DNA from: DAHUZJ01 sp050743865
GTDB lineage: Bacteria; Actinomycetota; Acidimicrobiia; Acidimicrobiales; RAAP-2
Reading direction: 5' to 3'
Assembly: GCA_050743865.1 (NCBI GenBank)
Contig: JBOGGE010000257.1
Span: 1 to 27,735, forward strand
Length of the DNA stretch: 27,735 nucleotides
Positions 8,312-16,229 of the stretch are shown here, piece by piece. Made by a program: the position numbers and the translations under genes. The notes beneath the pieces are model-generated. The model searched no databases and was not told the DNA's origin. It saw nothing but the letters and a program-made list of their open reading frames with translations. Position 1 is the first letter of the stretch. Each line of letters begins with the position of its first letter.

Positions 8312-8791
8312 ATGAGCGGGATCGAGGTCACGAGCGAGCTGTTCGAGGACGGGGGACCGATCCCGGTCAGCGCCGCCCACTCGGCGGTGGGCGGTGGCAA
8401 CCGCAGTCCGCAGCTCTCGTGGTCGGGGGTCCCCGACGGGACCGAGAGCCTGGCCGTGACCTGCTGGGACCCCGATGCCCCGACGACCGTCGGGTTCTGC
8501 CACTGGGTCCGCTCCGGCCTCCCCCCCTCGACGCGCTCCCTCGGGGAGGGGGCGGGGACCGAGCGGGGGGAGTGGACCGACGGCATCACCGACTGGGGCG
8601 GCAACGGCTACGGCGGGATGGCCCCGCCGGCCGGCGACTCGCCCCACCACTACGTGTTCACGGTGTACGCCCTGGACAGCGGCACGCTCGGGCTGGACGA
8701 CCGGACCACCTACGCCAAGCTGCGATTCCTCGTGCGGGGCCACGTTCTCGCCTCTGGGTCGGTGACGGGCCTGTACTCGATCCCCGGTTGA
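8312..8791 (+). CDS. YbhB/YbcL-family PEBP-like protein
   Basis: A 159-residue protein of the phosphatidylethanolamine-binding / Raf-kinase-inhibitor-like family. Diagnostic motifs are NRSPQLSWSGVP (30-41), the anion-pocket DPDAP (53-57) and GFCHWV (61-66). GGNGYGGMAPPAGDSPHHYVF carries the family's GYxGxxPPxG(D)xxHxY pattern. No signal peptide, so probably cytosolic. Function in bacteria is poorly defined. A strong Shine-Dalgarno (GGAGGAG, 8301-8307) sets the start. It lies 36 bases after atpC on the same strand, but a functional link is not implied. Confidence 0.93.
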   Translation: MSGIEVTSELFEDGGPIPVSAAHSAVGGGNRSPQLSWSGVPDGTESLAVTCWDPDAPTTVGFCHWVRSGLPPSTRSLGEGAGTERGEWTDGITDWGGNGYGGMAPPAGDSPHHYVFTVYALDSGTLGLDDRTTYAKLRFLVRGHVLASGSVTGLYSIPG

Positions 8792-8912
8792 CGCCGCCTG
8801 GGGCCGCCGGGACCACCCGCGCCGACGATCGTCCTGTGCCTATCCATGCTCTGCCACAGAGGTTCCCTCTCCGCCCGGTACCCGGTGAGGAGCGACTGGT
8901 CGCCTCCCGCCT

Positions 8913-9500
8913 TCACCCGTTGGTCTCACTTTCCTCGCGCTTTCGGTGCTTCCCGCCGAAGCTCGTCGGGTCCACCTTCAGCGCGGCGGAGGCGAGCTCT
9001 TCGAGGTCGGCACCGCCCACCGGCGACTCGTCCGAGACGTTGGTGCCGGTGAACAGTGTGGACAGTGGCTTGCGGGTCATCGCCTCGCGCAGCCGGTGGG
9101 TCATGGACCACGCCGACTGGTAGGCGATCCCGAGGTGGCGTTCTAGCTCCCGGGCGCTCGTGCCGTTCGAGCCAGCGCCGAACAGCCACATGGCGACCAG
9201 CCACTTGGACACGGGGATCTTGGACGACTCGAAGATCGTGCCGACCAGCACGGAGAACTGCTTGCGGCAGTGGCGGCACCGCCAGAGACGCCGGTACGTG
9301 GCGGCGCCGGTGCGAGTCTTGCGCTGGCCGGACCGGGCGGCGATGAAGTAGTGCTTCTCGTCCACGACTCCGCAGTGGGGGCAGACGATCCGGCCTTCGG
9401 GCCAGCGCAGGCGCTCCATCAGCTCCCACGCCGCCGTCTCGCCGGAGAGGTACTTCGGGAGAGCGGCAAGGTTCAGTGGGTCCGTACCGGCAGTCTACAT
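8913..9500 (-). pseudogene. Decayed IS1595-family transposase
   Basis: From the internal ATG at 9419 the frame gives 168 residues: a zinc ribbon (C13-x2-C16 and C48-x2-C51), then a helix-turn-helix-like segment (SARELERHLGIAYQSAWSMTHRLREAM) typical of IS1595/ISXO2 transposases. The family has the first catalytic Asp in a VEADETYxGG-like motif. Here it reads KVDPTSFGGKHRKRE (D150), and the frame stops 18 residues later, so the rest of the catalytic domain (about 150 residues or more) is absent. The usual start (PLNL..LP..., then W-x-L-M-E-R-L-R-W-P) is encoded upstream, but the ATG at 9500-9498 is followed directly by TAG (9497-9495). The gene is thus damaged at both ends. I could not define terminal inverted repeats or a target duplication. 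Confidence 0.75.
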
Positions 9501-9519
9501 GACGCAACAGAATGAGTCG

Positions 9520-9529
9520 GGAATATTCC
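9520..9529. promoter_or_regulatory. Perfect palindrome ggaatattcc in an AT-richer patch
   Basis: The patch 9500-9545 is clearly less GC-rich than its surroundings and holds ggaatattcc, with another attcc half-site at 9536-9540. It lies between the broken transposase (minus strand) and the secreted-protein gene (plus strand). It could be a promoter/operator for either, or the remains of the insertion-sequence end. Confidence 0.35.
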
Positions 9530-9662
9530 GTAGAAATTCCTGTCACACCCACCTCGCTCGAACGTCAGTGGGAGTGGGTGTCTGTGCGCGCCCGCCGGGT
9601 TCGGTCGCCCGTCCCCGGCCGCCACGTGGGGCCCGGCGGCGGGCCTGGAGAGGGGTCTGTGG

Positions 9663-10577
9663 ATGCGACGGCTCGTTCGGCGGCTGCTCCCGCCTGCAGC
9701 AGCCCTGGTGGGCGCCCTCTCCCTCGTCGTGGCCTCTCCGGCAGGGGCGTCGGCAGCAGCACCGGTGGCGGTCCCGCCGCCGGCCCCGGGGCCGGCGGCG
9801 CCCGCCTGGGCGACGCTGCAGTACCAGGCTTTCCAAGCTGTCTCCGGGTTCCGCGGGGCGGGTCCACTGGCCTCGGTGCAACAGGTCGGCGCGGCCCGCG
9901 TCTCGTCTGTGACGACCGCCAGCGGCCCGATCCCCGTCGTCCAGCGCACGGTGGTGGCCACCGACACCGCCGGGCCCGTGGTGATGGTCGTGAGCTGGCT
10001 GGGTGGCGCCCAGCTGGTGGTTGACGAGATGAGCCCGACCGCCGGGTTCGCCGGTGAGGCGCTGGTCCTGGCGCCCGGTTCCGACCGGGTCACCGGTGCC
10101 TACCCGCTTGGCGCGGCCGCCCCACCCGGCGCGGCCGCCCCACCCGCCGGCACGTCGGGGGCGGTCTACCACCGGCGTGGGGGAAGCCGGGCTGCCCTGG
10201 CCGTGCTGCGGACGTCGCCGTCGGGGGCCCCGGCCGGAGCCAGCCACGCCCGGCTGGTCACATCGCTCGGCTGTGGCGCCGCCCCGCAGGCGCCCGTCGT
10301 GATCGGGTCGATCTACGGCCCGCTGGTCCAGGGTCAGGGCATCGCCGAATGCCCGCGGCTCGAGACACTGGACATCATCATCGGCCTCTACCGGGGGGGC
10401 ACCGAGCTGAACACAGCCGGCACCGGCGGGTTCACGAGCTACCTGGCCCTCGACGTCTACGCCGAGTGCCGGGTCGTCCCCTACGACAACCCGTTCTCCC
10501 TCGCCCAGCTGTGGACGGTGAACCACGTCCTCCAACCCGGTGCCTGGTCGTACACGAGTTACCTCGGGTGTGCGTGA
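9663..10577 (+). CDS. Secreted protein of unknown function
   Basis: A 304-residue protein with a clear Sec signal peptide: basic start MRRLVRR, hydrophobic core, likely cut at ASA/AAP near residues 30-33. A Pro/Ala linker follows, then a segment of about 100 residues that may form beta strands. A second low-complexity linker (GAAAPPGAAAPPAG) precedes a C-terminal part with four cysteines (SLGCGA, AECPRL, YAECRV, YLGCA), which could form two disulfides outside the cell. I recognise no family. The start is supported by GGAGAGGGG at 9647-9655, 7 bases before the ATG. The sigma-factor gene follows on the same strand after 139 bases, so it may belong to that regulon. Confidence 0.75.
   Translation: MRRLVRRLLPPAAALVGALSLVVASPAGASAAAPVAVPPPAPGPAAPAWATLQYQAFQAVSGFRGAGPLASVQQVGAARVSSVTTASGPIPVVQRTVVATDTAGPVVMVVSWLGGAQLVVDEMSPTAGFAGEALVLAPGSDRVTGAYPLGAAAPPGAAAPPAGTSGAVYHRRGGSRAALAVLRTSPSGAPAGASHARLVTSLGCGAAPQAPVVIGSIYGPLVQGQGIAECPRLETLDIIIGLYRGGTELNTAGTGGFTSYLALDVYAECRVVPYDNPFSLAQLWTVNHVLQPGAWSYTSYLGCA
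10110..10145 (+). repeat. 18-bp tandem repeat, 2 copies
   Basis: Two identical 18-bp units (10110-10127 and 10128-10145), encoding GAAAPP twice in the linker of the secreted protein. Confidence 0.9.
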
Positions 10578-10716
10578 GCGCCCCGGAGTCGTCCCCCGCC
10601 GCCCCGCCGAAAAGGTGCCGGCCCGTCTGCTAGGAGATGGGCGGACGAGATGCCGGGCCGCGGGCCCGGCCGGGAGGGGGGCACACGCTCCGCCAGGGCA
10701 GCGCGGCACCGACAAG

Positions 10717-11313
10717 GTGACCGGACCGGGTTGGGAGCCCGACGACCTCGGGGGGGTCCTGGCCCGGCTGTTGCCGGCCGGTTGGGACGGCCCGATCGCC
10801 GCCCGGGACCAGGTGGCGCTGGACGCCGCCGTCCGGCGTGCCTGGACGGTCGTCTACCACCGGGCCCGGGCCCGGGTCGTCGACCCGGCAGAGGCCGAAG
10901 AGGTGGCCCAGGAGGTCTTCTGCCGGGTCCTCCTCCGCCTCGGCGCGACGCCGGGGACCGACCTCGAGGTACGTGCCGGCTACCTCCGGCGGGCGGCCAG
11001 CAACCTGCTGGCGGATCGCTGGCGGGCCAGGGCTCGGCACCGCGATGCCGACCGCCGTGTCGCCGAGAGCCGGCCGGCGGAGCCGGCGCCGCCCGACGAG
11101 CGCCTGGTCGTAGCCGAGGAGCACGAGACGCTCCGCCGGGCACTGGCCCGCCTCCCGCCGGTCCAGCGGCAGGTGCTCCGCCTCCGCATCGTCGAGGAGC
11201 TGAGCGCCGAGGAGACCGCCGCCGTGGTCGGCAAGAGCGCTGCCGCCGTCCGCCAGATCCAGCACCGGGCCCTGAAGACGCTTCGCAGCCACCTGGCCGC
11301 CGACCCGACGTGA
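10717..11313 (+). CDS. Sigma-70 family (ECF-type) RNA polymerase sigma factor
   Basis: A 198-residue factor with only regions 2 and 4. Region 2 spans about 36-110 and includes DPAEAEEVAQEVFCRV, the core-binding motif of ECF sigmas. Region 4 spans about 138-192 (LRRALARLPPVQRQVLRLRIVEELSAEETAAVVGKSAAAVRQIQHRALKTL in total) and has the helix-turn-helix that reads the -35 element. The GTG at 10717 is chosen because the frame upstream (open to 10540) overlaps the previous gene and has atypical codons between 10578 and 10716. GTGs at 10570 and 10615 remain possible. It precedes a second sigma factor by 44 bases, and both precede a likely anti-sigma gene. Confidence 0.85.
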   Translation: MTGPGWEPDDLGGVLARLLPAGWDGPIAARDQVALDAAVRRAWTVVYHRARARVVDPAEAEEVAQEVFCRVLLRLGATPGTDLEVRAGYLRRAASNLLADRWRARARHRDADRRVAESRPAEPAPPDERLVVAEEHETLRRALARLPPVQRQVLRLRIVEELSAEETAAVVGKSAAAVRQIQHRALKTLRSHLAADPT

Positions 11314-11357
11314 CGCCGGCGATGTCACAGTGGGCGATCGTGCTCGTTGGTTGAGGT

Positions 11358-12122
11358 ATGGATCAGGAGCCGACGCTCTTCGCCGCCATGGTGGGGAAGT
11401 TGTTCGACGACCTCGACTCGCCCCACGGCGATGCCGTGGTCGTGCGGTGGACGGACGGCCGATCCGGCCCGGCCGACGCCCACGGGTGGGATCAGTCGAT
11501 GGAGCGCATGCTGGTCGAGAGCGCCTGCGCCGGCGACGATGACGCCCTGGACGTGCTCCTTCGCCGGGAATGGTACGGCGTGTACCGGCTGGTGACGGCG
11601 GCGGAGCCCGCCGGCGACGCCGAGAACCTGGTCGAGGAGGTGTTCACCCGGACGATCGCCGACCTCGGCCAGCTCCGCGACCTCGGGGTCCCCCTCCGCT
11701 CCTCGCTCGCCCAGATCGCCCGACGCCTCCTTCGGGAGCGTGCCGCCGGGGCCGCCGACGGTTGGCAGGATCCGGCCAACGCCGGCGCCGGCGTGCCGGG
11801 GGCCTTCCGCCGGGCCCCGGCCGTCGACGTGGTGGTCGTGGGTTCCGGTGAGGTTCCGGCGGGCGGGCCCGTGCCGGAGCCGGCCGAGGCCCGGCATCCG
11901 CCGGTGGTGTTGCTGTGCGCCGACGACCGCCCACTCCTGGTCGCCGCGCTCGACCGGCTCCCGCGGCACTGCCGACAGCTGTTGTGGCTGCGGGTGGTGG
12001 AGGGCAGGTCGGAGTCCGAGATCGGGGTCGACTGGGGCCGCAGCCCCGAGTCGGTCCGCGAGCTCCAGCGCGAGGCCCTGGTGGCCCTGCGGGCGACGCT
12101 GACCGCTGACGAGACGTCTTGA
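11358..12122 (+). CDS. Second sigma-70 family factor with N-terminal extension
   Basis: A 254-residue protein. Region 2-like sequence lies at about 58-128 (DDALDVLLRREWYGVYRLV, then GDAENLVEEVFTRTIADL). Region 4 lies at about 193-250 (VAALDRLPRHCRQLLWLRVVEG followed by SESEIGVDWGRSPESVRELQREAL). The two are joined by a long Pro/Gly/Val linker of about 60 residues. The first 55 residues are an extra N-terminal segment not usual in ECF factors. It is more diverged than the preceding sigma gene. Its stop overlaps the TTG start of the next gene (TTGA at 12119-12122), so the two are probably made together as sigma and anti-sigma. Confidence 0.75.
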   Translation: MDQEPTLFAAMVGKLFDDLDSPHGDAVVVRWTDGRSGPADAHGWDQSMERMLVESACAGDDDALDVLLRREWYGVYRLVTAAEPAGDAENLVEEVFTRTIADLGQLRDLGVPLRSSLAQIARRLLRERAAGAADGWQDPANAGAGVPGAFRRAPAVDVVVVGSGEVPAGGPVPEPAEARHPPVVLLCADDRPLLVAALDRLPRHCRQLLWLRVVEGRSESEIGVDWGRSPESVRELQREALVALRATLTADETS

Positions 12123-13621
12123 GCGATCCGGCCGGCCTCTTCGCCCTCGACGCCGCGATCGACTCGCTCGCCGGCGGGCGGCGTGCCTCGCCCTTCGCCT
12201 CGCCGGTGCCCCCGAATGGTGAGATGGGCGACCTGGTGGCAGTCGCCCGGCGGCTGGCCGCCCTGCCCGAACAGGCCTGGGACCAGGCCGCGCCGCTGTT
12301 CCAGCCGCCGCCGCGCCGGCACCTCCACCTGCACCGGCCCCGCCGGCCGGTCCACGACCACGGGCGGCGGCGCCTGCGCCCGGTCCTGGCCGCCGCGGTG
12401 GCCGCCGCCGTGATCGCCGCGCTGGCGGCGACGGGCGTCCTTGTGTCCGGGTCCTTCGGGCAGCCGGGGCCGACCGGGGGCACCTGGAGACTGGCCGGCT
12501 ACGTGGACCAGCCGGCCTGGGCTCCCGCAGCGTCGGCCGGCCAGCCCGGAAGCGCGCCGCTCGTCACCTGCCCGTCGGCGACGACCTGCTACGCCGACCA
12601 GCCGGGCGCGGCGCCGGCGGGATCGGTGGTCGAAGTGACCGTCGATTCCGGCGCCAGCTGGCGAGCGTCCCCCACGCCGGCCGGCACCCGGCTCGTCTCC
12701 GGCCTGTCGTGCCCCGAGGGCGAGACCTGTGCCGTAGGTGCCCAGGACGTGCGGTCGGCCGGACCGGGCGGGCCGGCGGCAGCCGTGCTGTTCACCGGGG
12801 ACGGCGGCGAGGTCTGGTCGCTGCGCCCGGTCCCCCCGGCGATGACAACCGTGGCCGACGTCGCCTGCACGTCAGCCTCCGACTGCGCCGTCCTCGGCTA
12901 CGGGACGCCGACCACCGCTGCCCCGGATGGCCCGCCGGTGGCGCTCCACACCGCCGACGCCGGGACCACCTGGTCGGTGGCGCCGATCCCGGGACCGTTC
13001 GTGGTCCAGGCCCGTGACGGCGCGAGCTGCGCCGGGACGGTGTGCGTGGCGGCGGGGCTGGCGTCGTTGGGCGGGCCTACGAGCGCCGAGACCGGCGCCG
13101 TCCGCTACTCCCCCGACGGCGGCGCCACCTGGCTGCCTGCCTCCATCCCGCCGGGGGTCGCCACCGTCCGCGCCGTCTCGTGCACCGACCCCACCCACTG
13201 CCTGGCCCTGGCCAACGGAACGTCTGGCGGCGGCGCGTTCCCCTTCGGCCCGGCGGAGGTGCTCAAGAGCGACGACGGCGGCCGGAACTGGGCGTCGCTC
13301 GGCCCGCCGCTCCCCGGGGCCGTCACACTCGGCTCGATCTCCTGCCGTGACGCCGGCCACTGCTGGGCGGCCGGGATCGGCTCGAGCTCGGCCCAGCCCG
13401 GGAGCGGGTCGGGGGTGATCGCCGCCACCGCCGACGGCGGCGCCACCTGGAGCCCGGTCACCCTACCCACGGCACCGGCTCCGGGGTCAGGGCTCGAGTC
13501 ACTGGATGTGCAGGCCGTGTCGTCGGTCGACTGCCCGGCCGTCGGCTCCTGCCTGGCGCTGGGCTTGCGCGCCGCCACCGGCGGGCCGGAGCCCGCGGTC
13601 GCCCTCCGCTCCCCGGGCTGA
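12119..13621 (+). CDS. Membrane-anchored beta-propeller protein, probable anti-sigma factor
   Basis: A 500-residue protein starting at TTG. Residues 1-87 are cytoplasmic. They begin LFALDAAIDSLAGG and include MGDLVAVARRLAALPEQ, resembling short actinobacterial anti-sigma heads, then a His/Arg-rich stretch. One membrane helix (about 88-110) follows. The outside part has seven cysteine pairs: C151/157, C198/204, C250/256, C304/309, C355/361, C409/415 and C472/478. All are Cx5C except the fourth, which is Cx4C. Six Asp-boxes alternate with them, such as VDSGASW, GDGGEVW, DAGTTW, DGGATW and DDGGRNW. This fits a seven-bladed propeller of the BNR/sialidase/HCF136 type. Coupling to the sigma gene suggests it holds that sigma until its outer domain senses a signal. 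The anti-sigma role is inference. Confidence 0.75.
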   Translation: MSDPAGLFALDAAIDSLAGGRRASPFASPVPPNGEMGDLVAVARRLAALPEQAWDQAAPLFQPPPRRHLHLHRPRRPVHDHGRRRLRPVLAAAVAAAVIAALAATGVLVSGSFGQPGPTGGTWRLAGYVDQPAWAPAASAGQPGSAPLVTCPSATTCYADQPGAAPAGSVVEVTVDSGASWRASPTPAGTRLVSGLSCPEGETCAVGAQDVRSAGPGGPAAAVLFTGDGGEVWSLRPVPPAMTTVADVACTSASDCAVLGYGTPTTAAPDGPPVALHTADAGTTWSVAPIPGPFVVQARDGASCAGTVCVAAGLASLGGPTSAETGAVRYSPDGGATWLPASIPPGVATVRAVSCTDPTHCLALANGTSGGGAFPFGPAEVLKSDDGGRNWASLGPPLPGAVTLGSISCRDAGHCWAAGIGSSSAQPGSGSGVIAATADGGATWSPVTLPTAPAPGSGLESLDVQAVSSVDCPAVGSCLALGLRAATGGPEPAVALRSPG

Positions 13622-13758
13622 CCTCGACCGGCGGTCGCCCGCCGCCGCGCCGGACCGGCCCGCCACCGGTGCCCGGACGCCTGCCCCATTGCCCCGTCAC
13701 CGCTCCCTACCGGCTCCCTACTGGCGTTTCCCGGCCCACGGCACCGGGTACCTCACGT

Positions 13759-13782
13759 AGTCGAGAGCACGCAGTCGAGAGC
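13759..13782 (+). promoter_or_regulatory. Direct repeat agtcgagagc x2 upstream of membrane-protein gene
   Basis: agtcgagagc occurs at 13759-13768 and 13773-13782, starts 14 bases apart, in the 229-base gap after the propeller gene. It could be a tandem regulator site for the gene starting at 13851. The gap otherwise holds no gene I can support. Confidence 0.3.
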
Positions 13783-13850
13783 TGGCGGACGAAGTCGCGA
13801 GCGGCGAGCGCACGGCTTCTGGGATTGGACGATGGTTGGAGGTGCCCGAC

Positions 13851-14495
13851 ATGGCAGTAGCTACGAGGCAGGTACCGGCGACGGCAGCGGTGACGGACCG
13901 GACCGGGATCTTCCCGGGCGGCCTCCTGCTGCTCGGCATCGTGACGGTGCTCGTCGGCGCGTGGGGCGGGATCGTGCCCTTCGTAGGGCCGATGTTCGGC
14001 TTCAGCGCCGACGGGGCGTCGTCGTGGCAGTGGACGCTCCCGCACGCGCTGCTGGGCCTGGTCCCCGGGGCGGTCGCGGTGGCCTGCGGGCTGCTCATCC
14101 TGGCGGGCCTGCGGAGGACGGCGCTCGGCGCCGGCCGGGTCGACGCCGGGCTGCTCGGGTTCGTCGTGTCCCTGTGCGGGGCGTGGTTCGTGATCGGCGA
14201 GTTCGCGTGGCCGGTCCTGCAGGGCTCGGGCTACTTCGCCGGGGCGGCGCCCCTTCACTACCTCTTGGAGCAGCTGGCCTTCGCCATCGGCACCGGGGTG
14301 GTGCTGGTGGCCAGCGGAGCCCTGGTCATGGGCTGGGCAGTTCGTCACCGGCCGGTGGTGGCGGGGACGGCCTACCCCCGGGCGGCGGCCGCGGCCGACC
14401 CGGTGGCCAGCCCCACTACCCCGGACCCGGCTGCTCCGGGCGTGTACCAGGCCGGGGAGACCGCATCACCGGGATCCGCCGAGCACGTCGGGTGA
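13851..14495 (+). CDS. Four-helix membrane protein, function unknown
   Basis: A 214-residue protein with four hydrophobic helices: GGLLLLGIVTVLVGAWGGIV; LPHALLGLVPGAVAVACGLL; LLGFVVSLCGAWFVIGEFAW; LAFAIGTGVVLVASGALVMG. The N- and C-termini are hydrophilic, and the C-terminal tail of about 50 residues is Ala/Pro-rich. The ATG at 13851 is preferred over the TTG at 13836 because GGAGG at 13838-13842 sits 8 bases before it. I recognise no specific family. It stands alone between the propeller gene and an aldo/keto reductase. Confidence 0.75.
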   Translation: MAVATRQVPATAAVTDRTGIFPGGLLLLGIVTVLVGAWGGIVPFVGPMFGFSADGASSWQWTLPHALLGLVPGAVAVACGLLILAGLRRTALGAGRVDAGLLGFVVSLCGAWFVIGEFAWPVLQGSGYFAGAAPLHYLLEQLAFAIGTGVVLVASGALVMGWAVRHRPVVAGTAYPRAAAAADPVASPTTPDPAAPGVYQAGETASPGSAEHVG

Positions 14496-14590
14496 CCGCT
14501 CGGCAGGTCGGGTGACCGCCCAGCTGGTGCGGCGGGCCCGGTCGATGAGCCGGTGGGGTCCTCCTCCGACGTGGGCGCTAAACAGGGACG

Positions 14591-15544
14591 ATGGAACAGC
14601 GCACCATCGGCCGTTCGGGCCTCCAGGTATCGGTCCTCGGGCTCGGCTGCAATAATTTCGGGAAGCGCCTGGACGAGCGAGCTTCCCGCCAGGTCGTCTC
14701 GGCCTCCCTGGACGCCGGGATCAGCTTCTTCGACACGGCCGACTGCTACGGGCAGGGCGCCTCGGAGCGGATTCTCGGGGCGGCTCTGCGCGGGGTACGG
14801 GACGAGGTGGTGGTCGCCACCAAGTTCTCCTCGCCCATGGGCGACGGCCCCTACCGGTCCGGAGCTTCCCGCAAGTACGTGATGATGGCGTGCGAGGCCA
14901 GCCTGCGGCGGCTGGGTACCGACTACATCGACCTCTACTACCAGCACTGGCCCGACCCCGCGACCCCGGTGACAGAGACCCTCGACGTGCTCGACGACCT
15001 GGTGCGGGCGGGCAAGGTGCGCTACGTGGCGTGCTCGAACTTCGCCGGCTGGCAGGTGGCGCGGGCCGCCCACGTGGCCGCCGAGCGTGGCCGGTCCCGC
15101 TTCGTCGCCTGCCAGGCGGAGTGGAGCCTCCTTCGCCGGCAGGTCGAGGCCGAGCTGGTCCCCGCCTGCGCCGCCTACGAGGTCGGGGTGGTGCCGTACT
15201 TCCCGCTGGCGTCGGGGCTGCTCACCGGGAAGTACGCACGGGGCGAGCCGTTCCCGGAAGGGACCCGCCTGGCGTCCTCCCCGCAGTTCGCCAGGGAGGC
15301 GACCGAGGAGGCGTTCGACGCCATCGACCGGCTGGTGGCGGCGGCCGCCTCGATCGGGCGGACGCTTCTCGAGGTGGCCGTAGGCTGGCTGCTCCACCGC
15401 CCCGAGGTACCGTCCGTGCTCACCGGGGCGACCACGCCCGACCAGGTGCGGGCCAACGCGGCGGCGGCCGGGGTGGCGCTGCCGGCCGACGAGCAGCGGG
15501 CCATCGCCGAGGCCAGCGCCCGGCCGCCGGCCGGCACCGGCTGA
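14591..15544 (+). CDS. Aldo/keto reductase
   Basis: A 317-residue NADPH-dependent oxidoreductase with the (alpha/beta)8 fold. The catalytic tetrad is visible: D48 (SFFDTADCYG), Y53, K78 (VATKF) and H119 (YYQHWPD). The family signatures RTIGRSGLQVSVLGLG at the start and PYFPLASGLLTGKY later in the protein are clear, as is the cofactor-site VLTGATTPDQV near the C-terminus. Physiological substrate cannot be told. An AGGGA just before the ATG serves as ribosome site. It lies 46 bases before upp on the same strand and may share its transcript. Confidence 0.93.
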   Translation: MEQRTIGRSGLQVSVLGLGCNNFGKRLDERASRQVVSASLDAGISFFDTADCYGQGASERILGAALRGVRDEVVVATKFSSPMGDGPYRSGASRKYVMMACEASLRRLGTDYIDLYYQHWPDPATPVTETLDVLDDLVRAGKVRYVACSNFAGWQVARAAHVAAERGRSRFVACQAEWSLLRRQVEAELVPACAAYEVGVVPYFPLASGLLTGKYARGEPFPEGTRLASSPQFAREATEEAFDAIDRLVAAAASIGRTLLEVAVGWLLHRPEVPSVLTGATTPDQVRANAAAAGVALPADEQRAIAEASARPPAGTG

Positions 15545-15590
15545 GGTTCCGAGGGGCCGCTCCGGACGGGGTGGCAACGTACCCTTTGGC

Positions 15591-16226
15591 ATGCCCGGCC
15601 CCGGTCTCCTGGTCCTCGACCACCCGGTGGTGGCCGACCGGCTGTCCCGGTTGCGGGACGCCGGGACGGGGAGCGCAGAGTTTCGCCAGGTGGTCCACGA
15701 CCTCTCGCTCCTGGTGGCCTACGAGGCCCTCCGCGACCTGAGCACCGGCGAGTGCCGGGTCGAGACGCCGGTGGCCACCGCCTCGTGCCGGCGGATCGAC
15801 GAGACCGTCCTCCTGGTGCCGGTCCTGCGGGCCGGTCTGGGGATGGTCCCGGCCGTCCAGGGACTGCTGCCCCGGACGGAGGTGGCGCACGTGGGCCTGC
15901 GCCGTGACGAGGCGACGCTGGAGGCCGAGGTCTACCTGGACCGCCTGCCGGGGGATCTCCGGGGACGGCGGGTGGTGATCTGCGACCCGATGCTGGCTAC
16001 CGGCGGCTCGCTGTCCCGGGTGTGCTCGCTGGTGGTGGCAAGGGGTGCCGGGCAGGTCCAGGCCCTCTGCCTGATCGCGTCGGCCCCCGGCCTCCGGACC
16101 CTCGGCGCTGCCCACCCCGGGGTGCCGGTGGCCTGCGCCGCCGTCGACCCCGAGCTCGACGGGCACGGGTTCATCGTGCCCGGCCTGGGCGACGCCGGCG
16201 ACCGGCTGTTCGGGCCGCCCGGGTAG
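15591..16226 (+). CDS. upp: Uracil phosphoribosyltransferase
   Basis: A 211-residue cytosolic enzyme that converts uracil and PRPP to UMP. The diagnostic segments are all present: VPVLRAGLGM (77-86), the PRPP loop CDPMLATGGS (131-140) and the C-terminal uracil-binding GFIVPGLGDAGDRLFG. Length is typical (about 208). The gene faces the cytosine deaminase gene with only three bases between stops. Together with that enzyme and the permease it completes a cytosine-to-UMP salvage route. Confidence 0.96.
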   Translation: MPGPGLLVLDHPVVADRLSRLRDAGTGSAEFRQVVHDLSLLVAYEALRDLSTGECRVETPVATASCRRIDETVLLVPVLRAGLGMVPAVQGLLPRTEVAHVGLRRDEATLEAEVYLDRLPGDLRGRRVVICDPMLATGGSLSRVCSLVVARGAGQVQALCLIASAPGLRTLGAAHPGVPVACAAVDPELDGHGFIVPGLGDAGDRLFGPPG

Positions 16227-16229
16227 CCG

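Noticed and set aside
8710..8916. 68-residue minus-strand frame whose GTG overlaps the transposase stop (GTGA)
   Set aside because: The overlap looks like translational coupling, but 82 bases are antisense to the PEBP gene and the product has no recognisable domain.
10636..10719. Short leader peptide before the first sigma gene, ending in an overlap with its GTG
   Set aside because: The ATG directly abuts the AGGAG, so spacing is wrong. The peptide is Gly/Arg-rich and unsupported.
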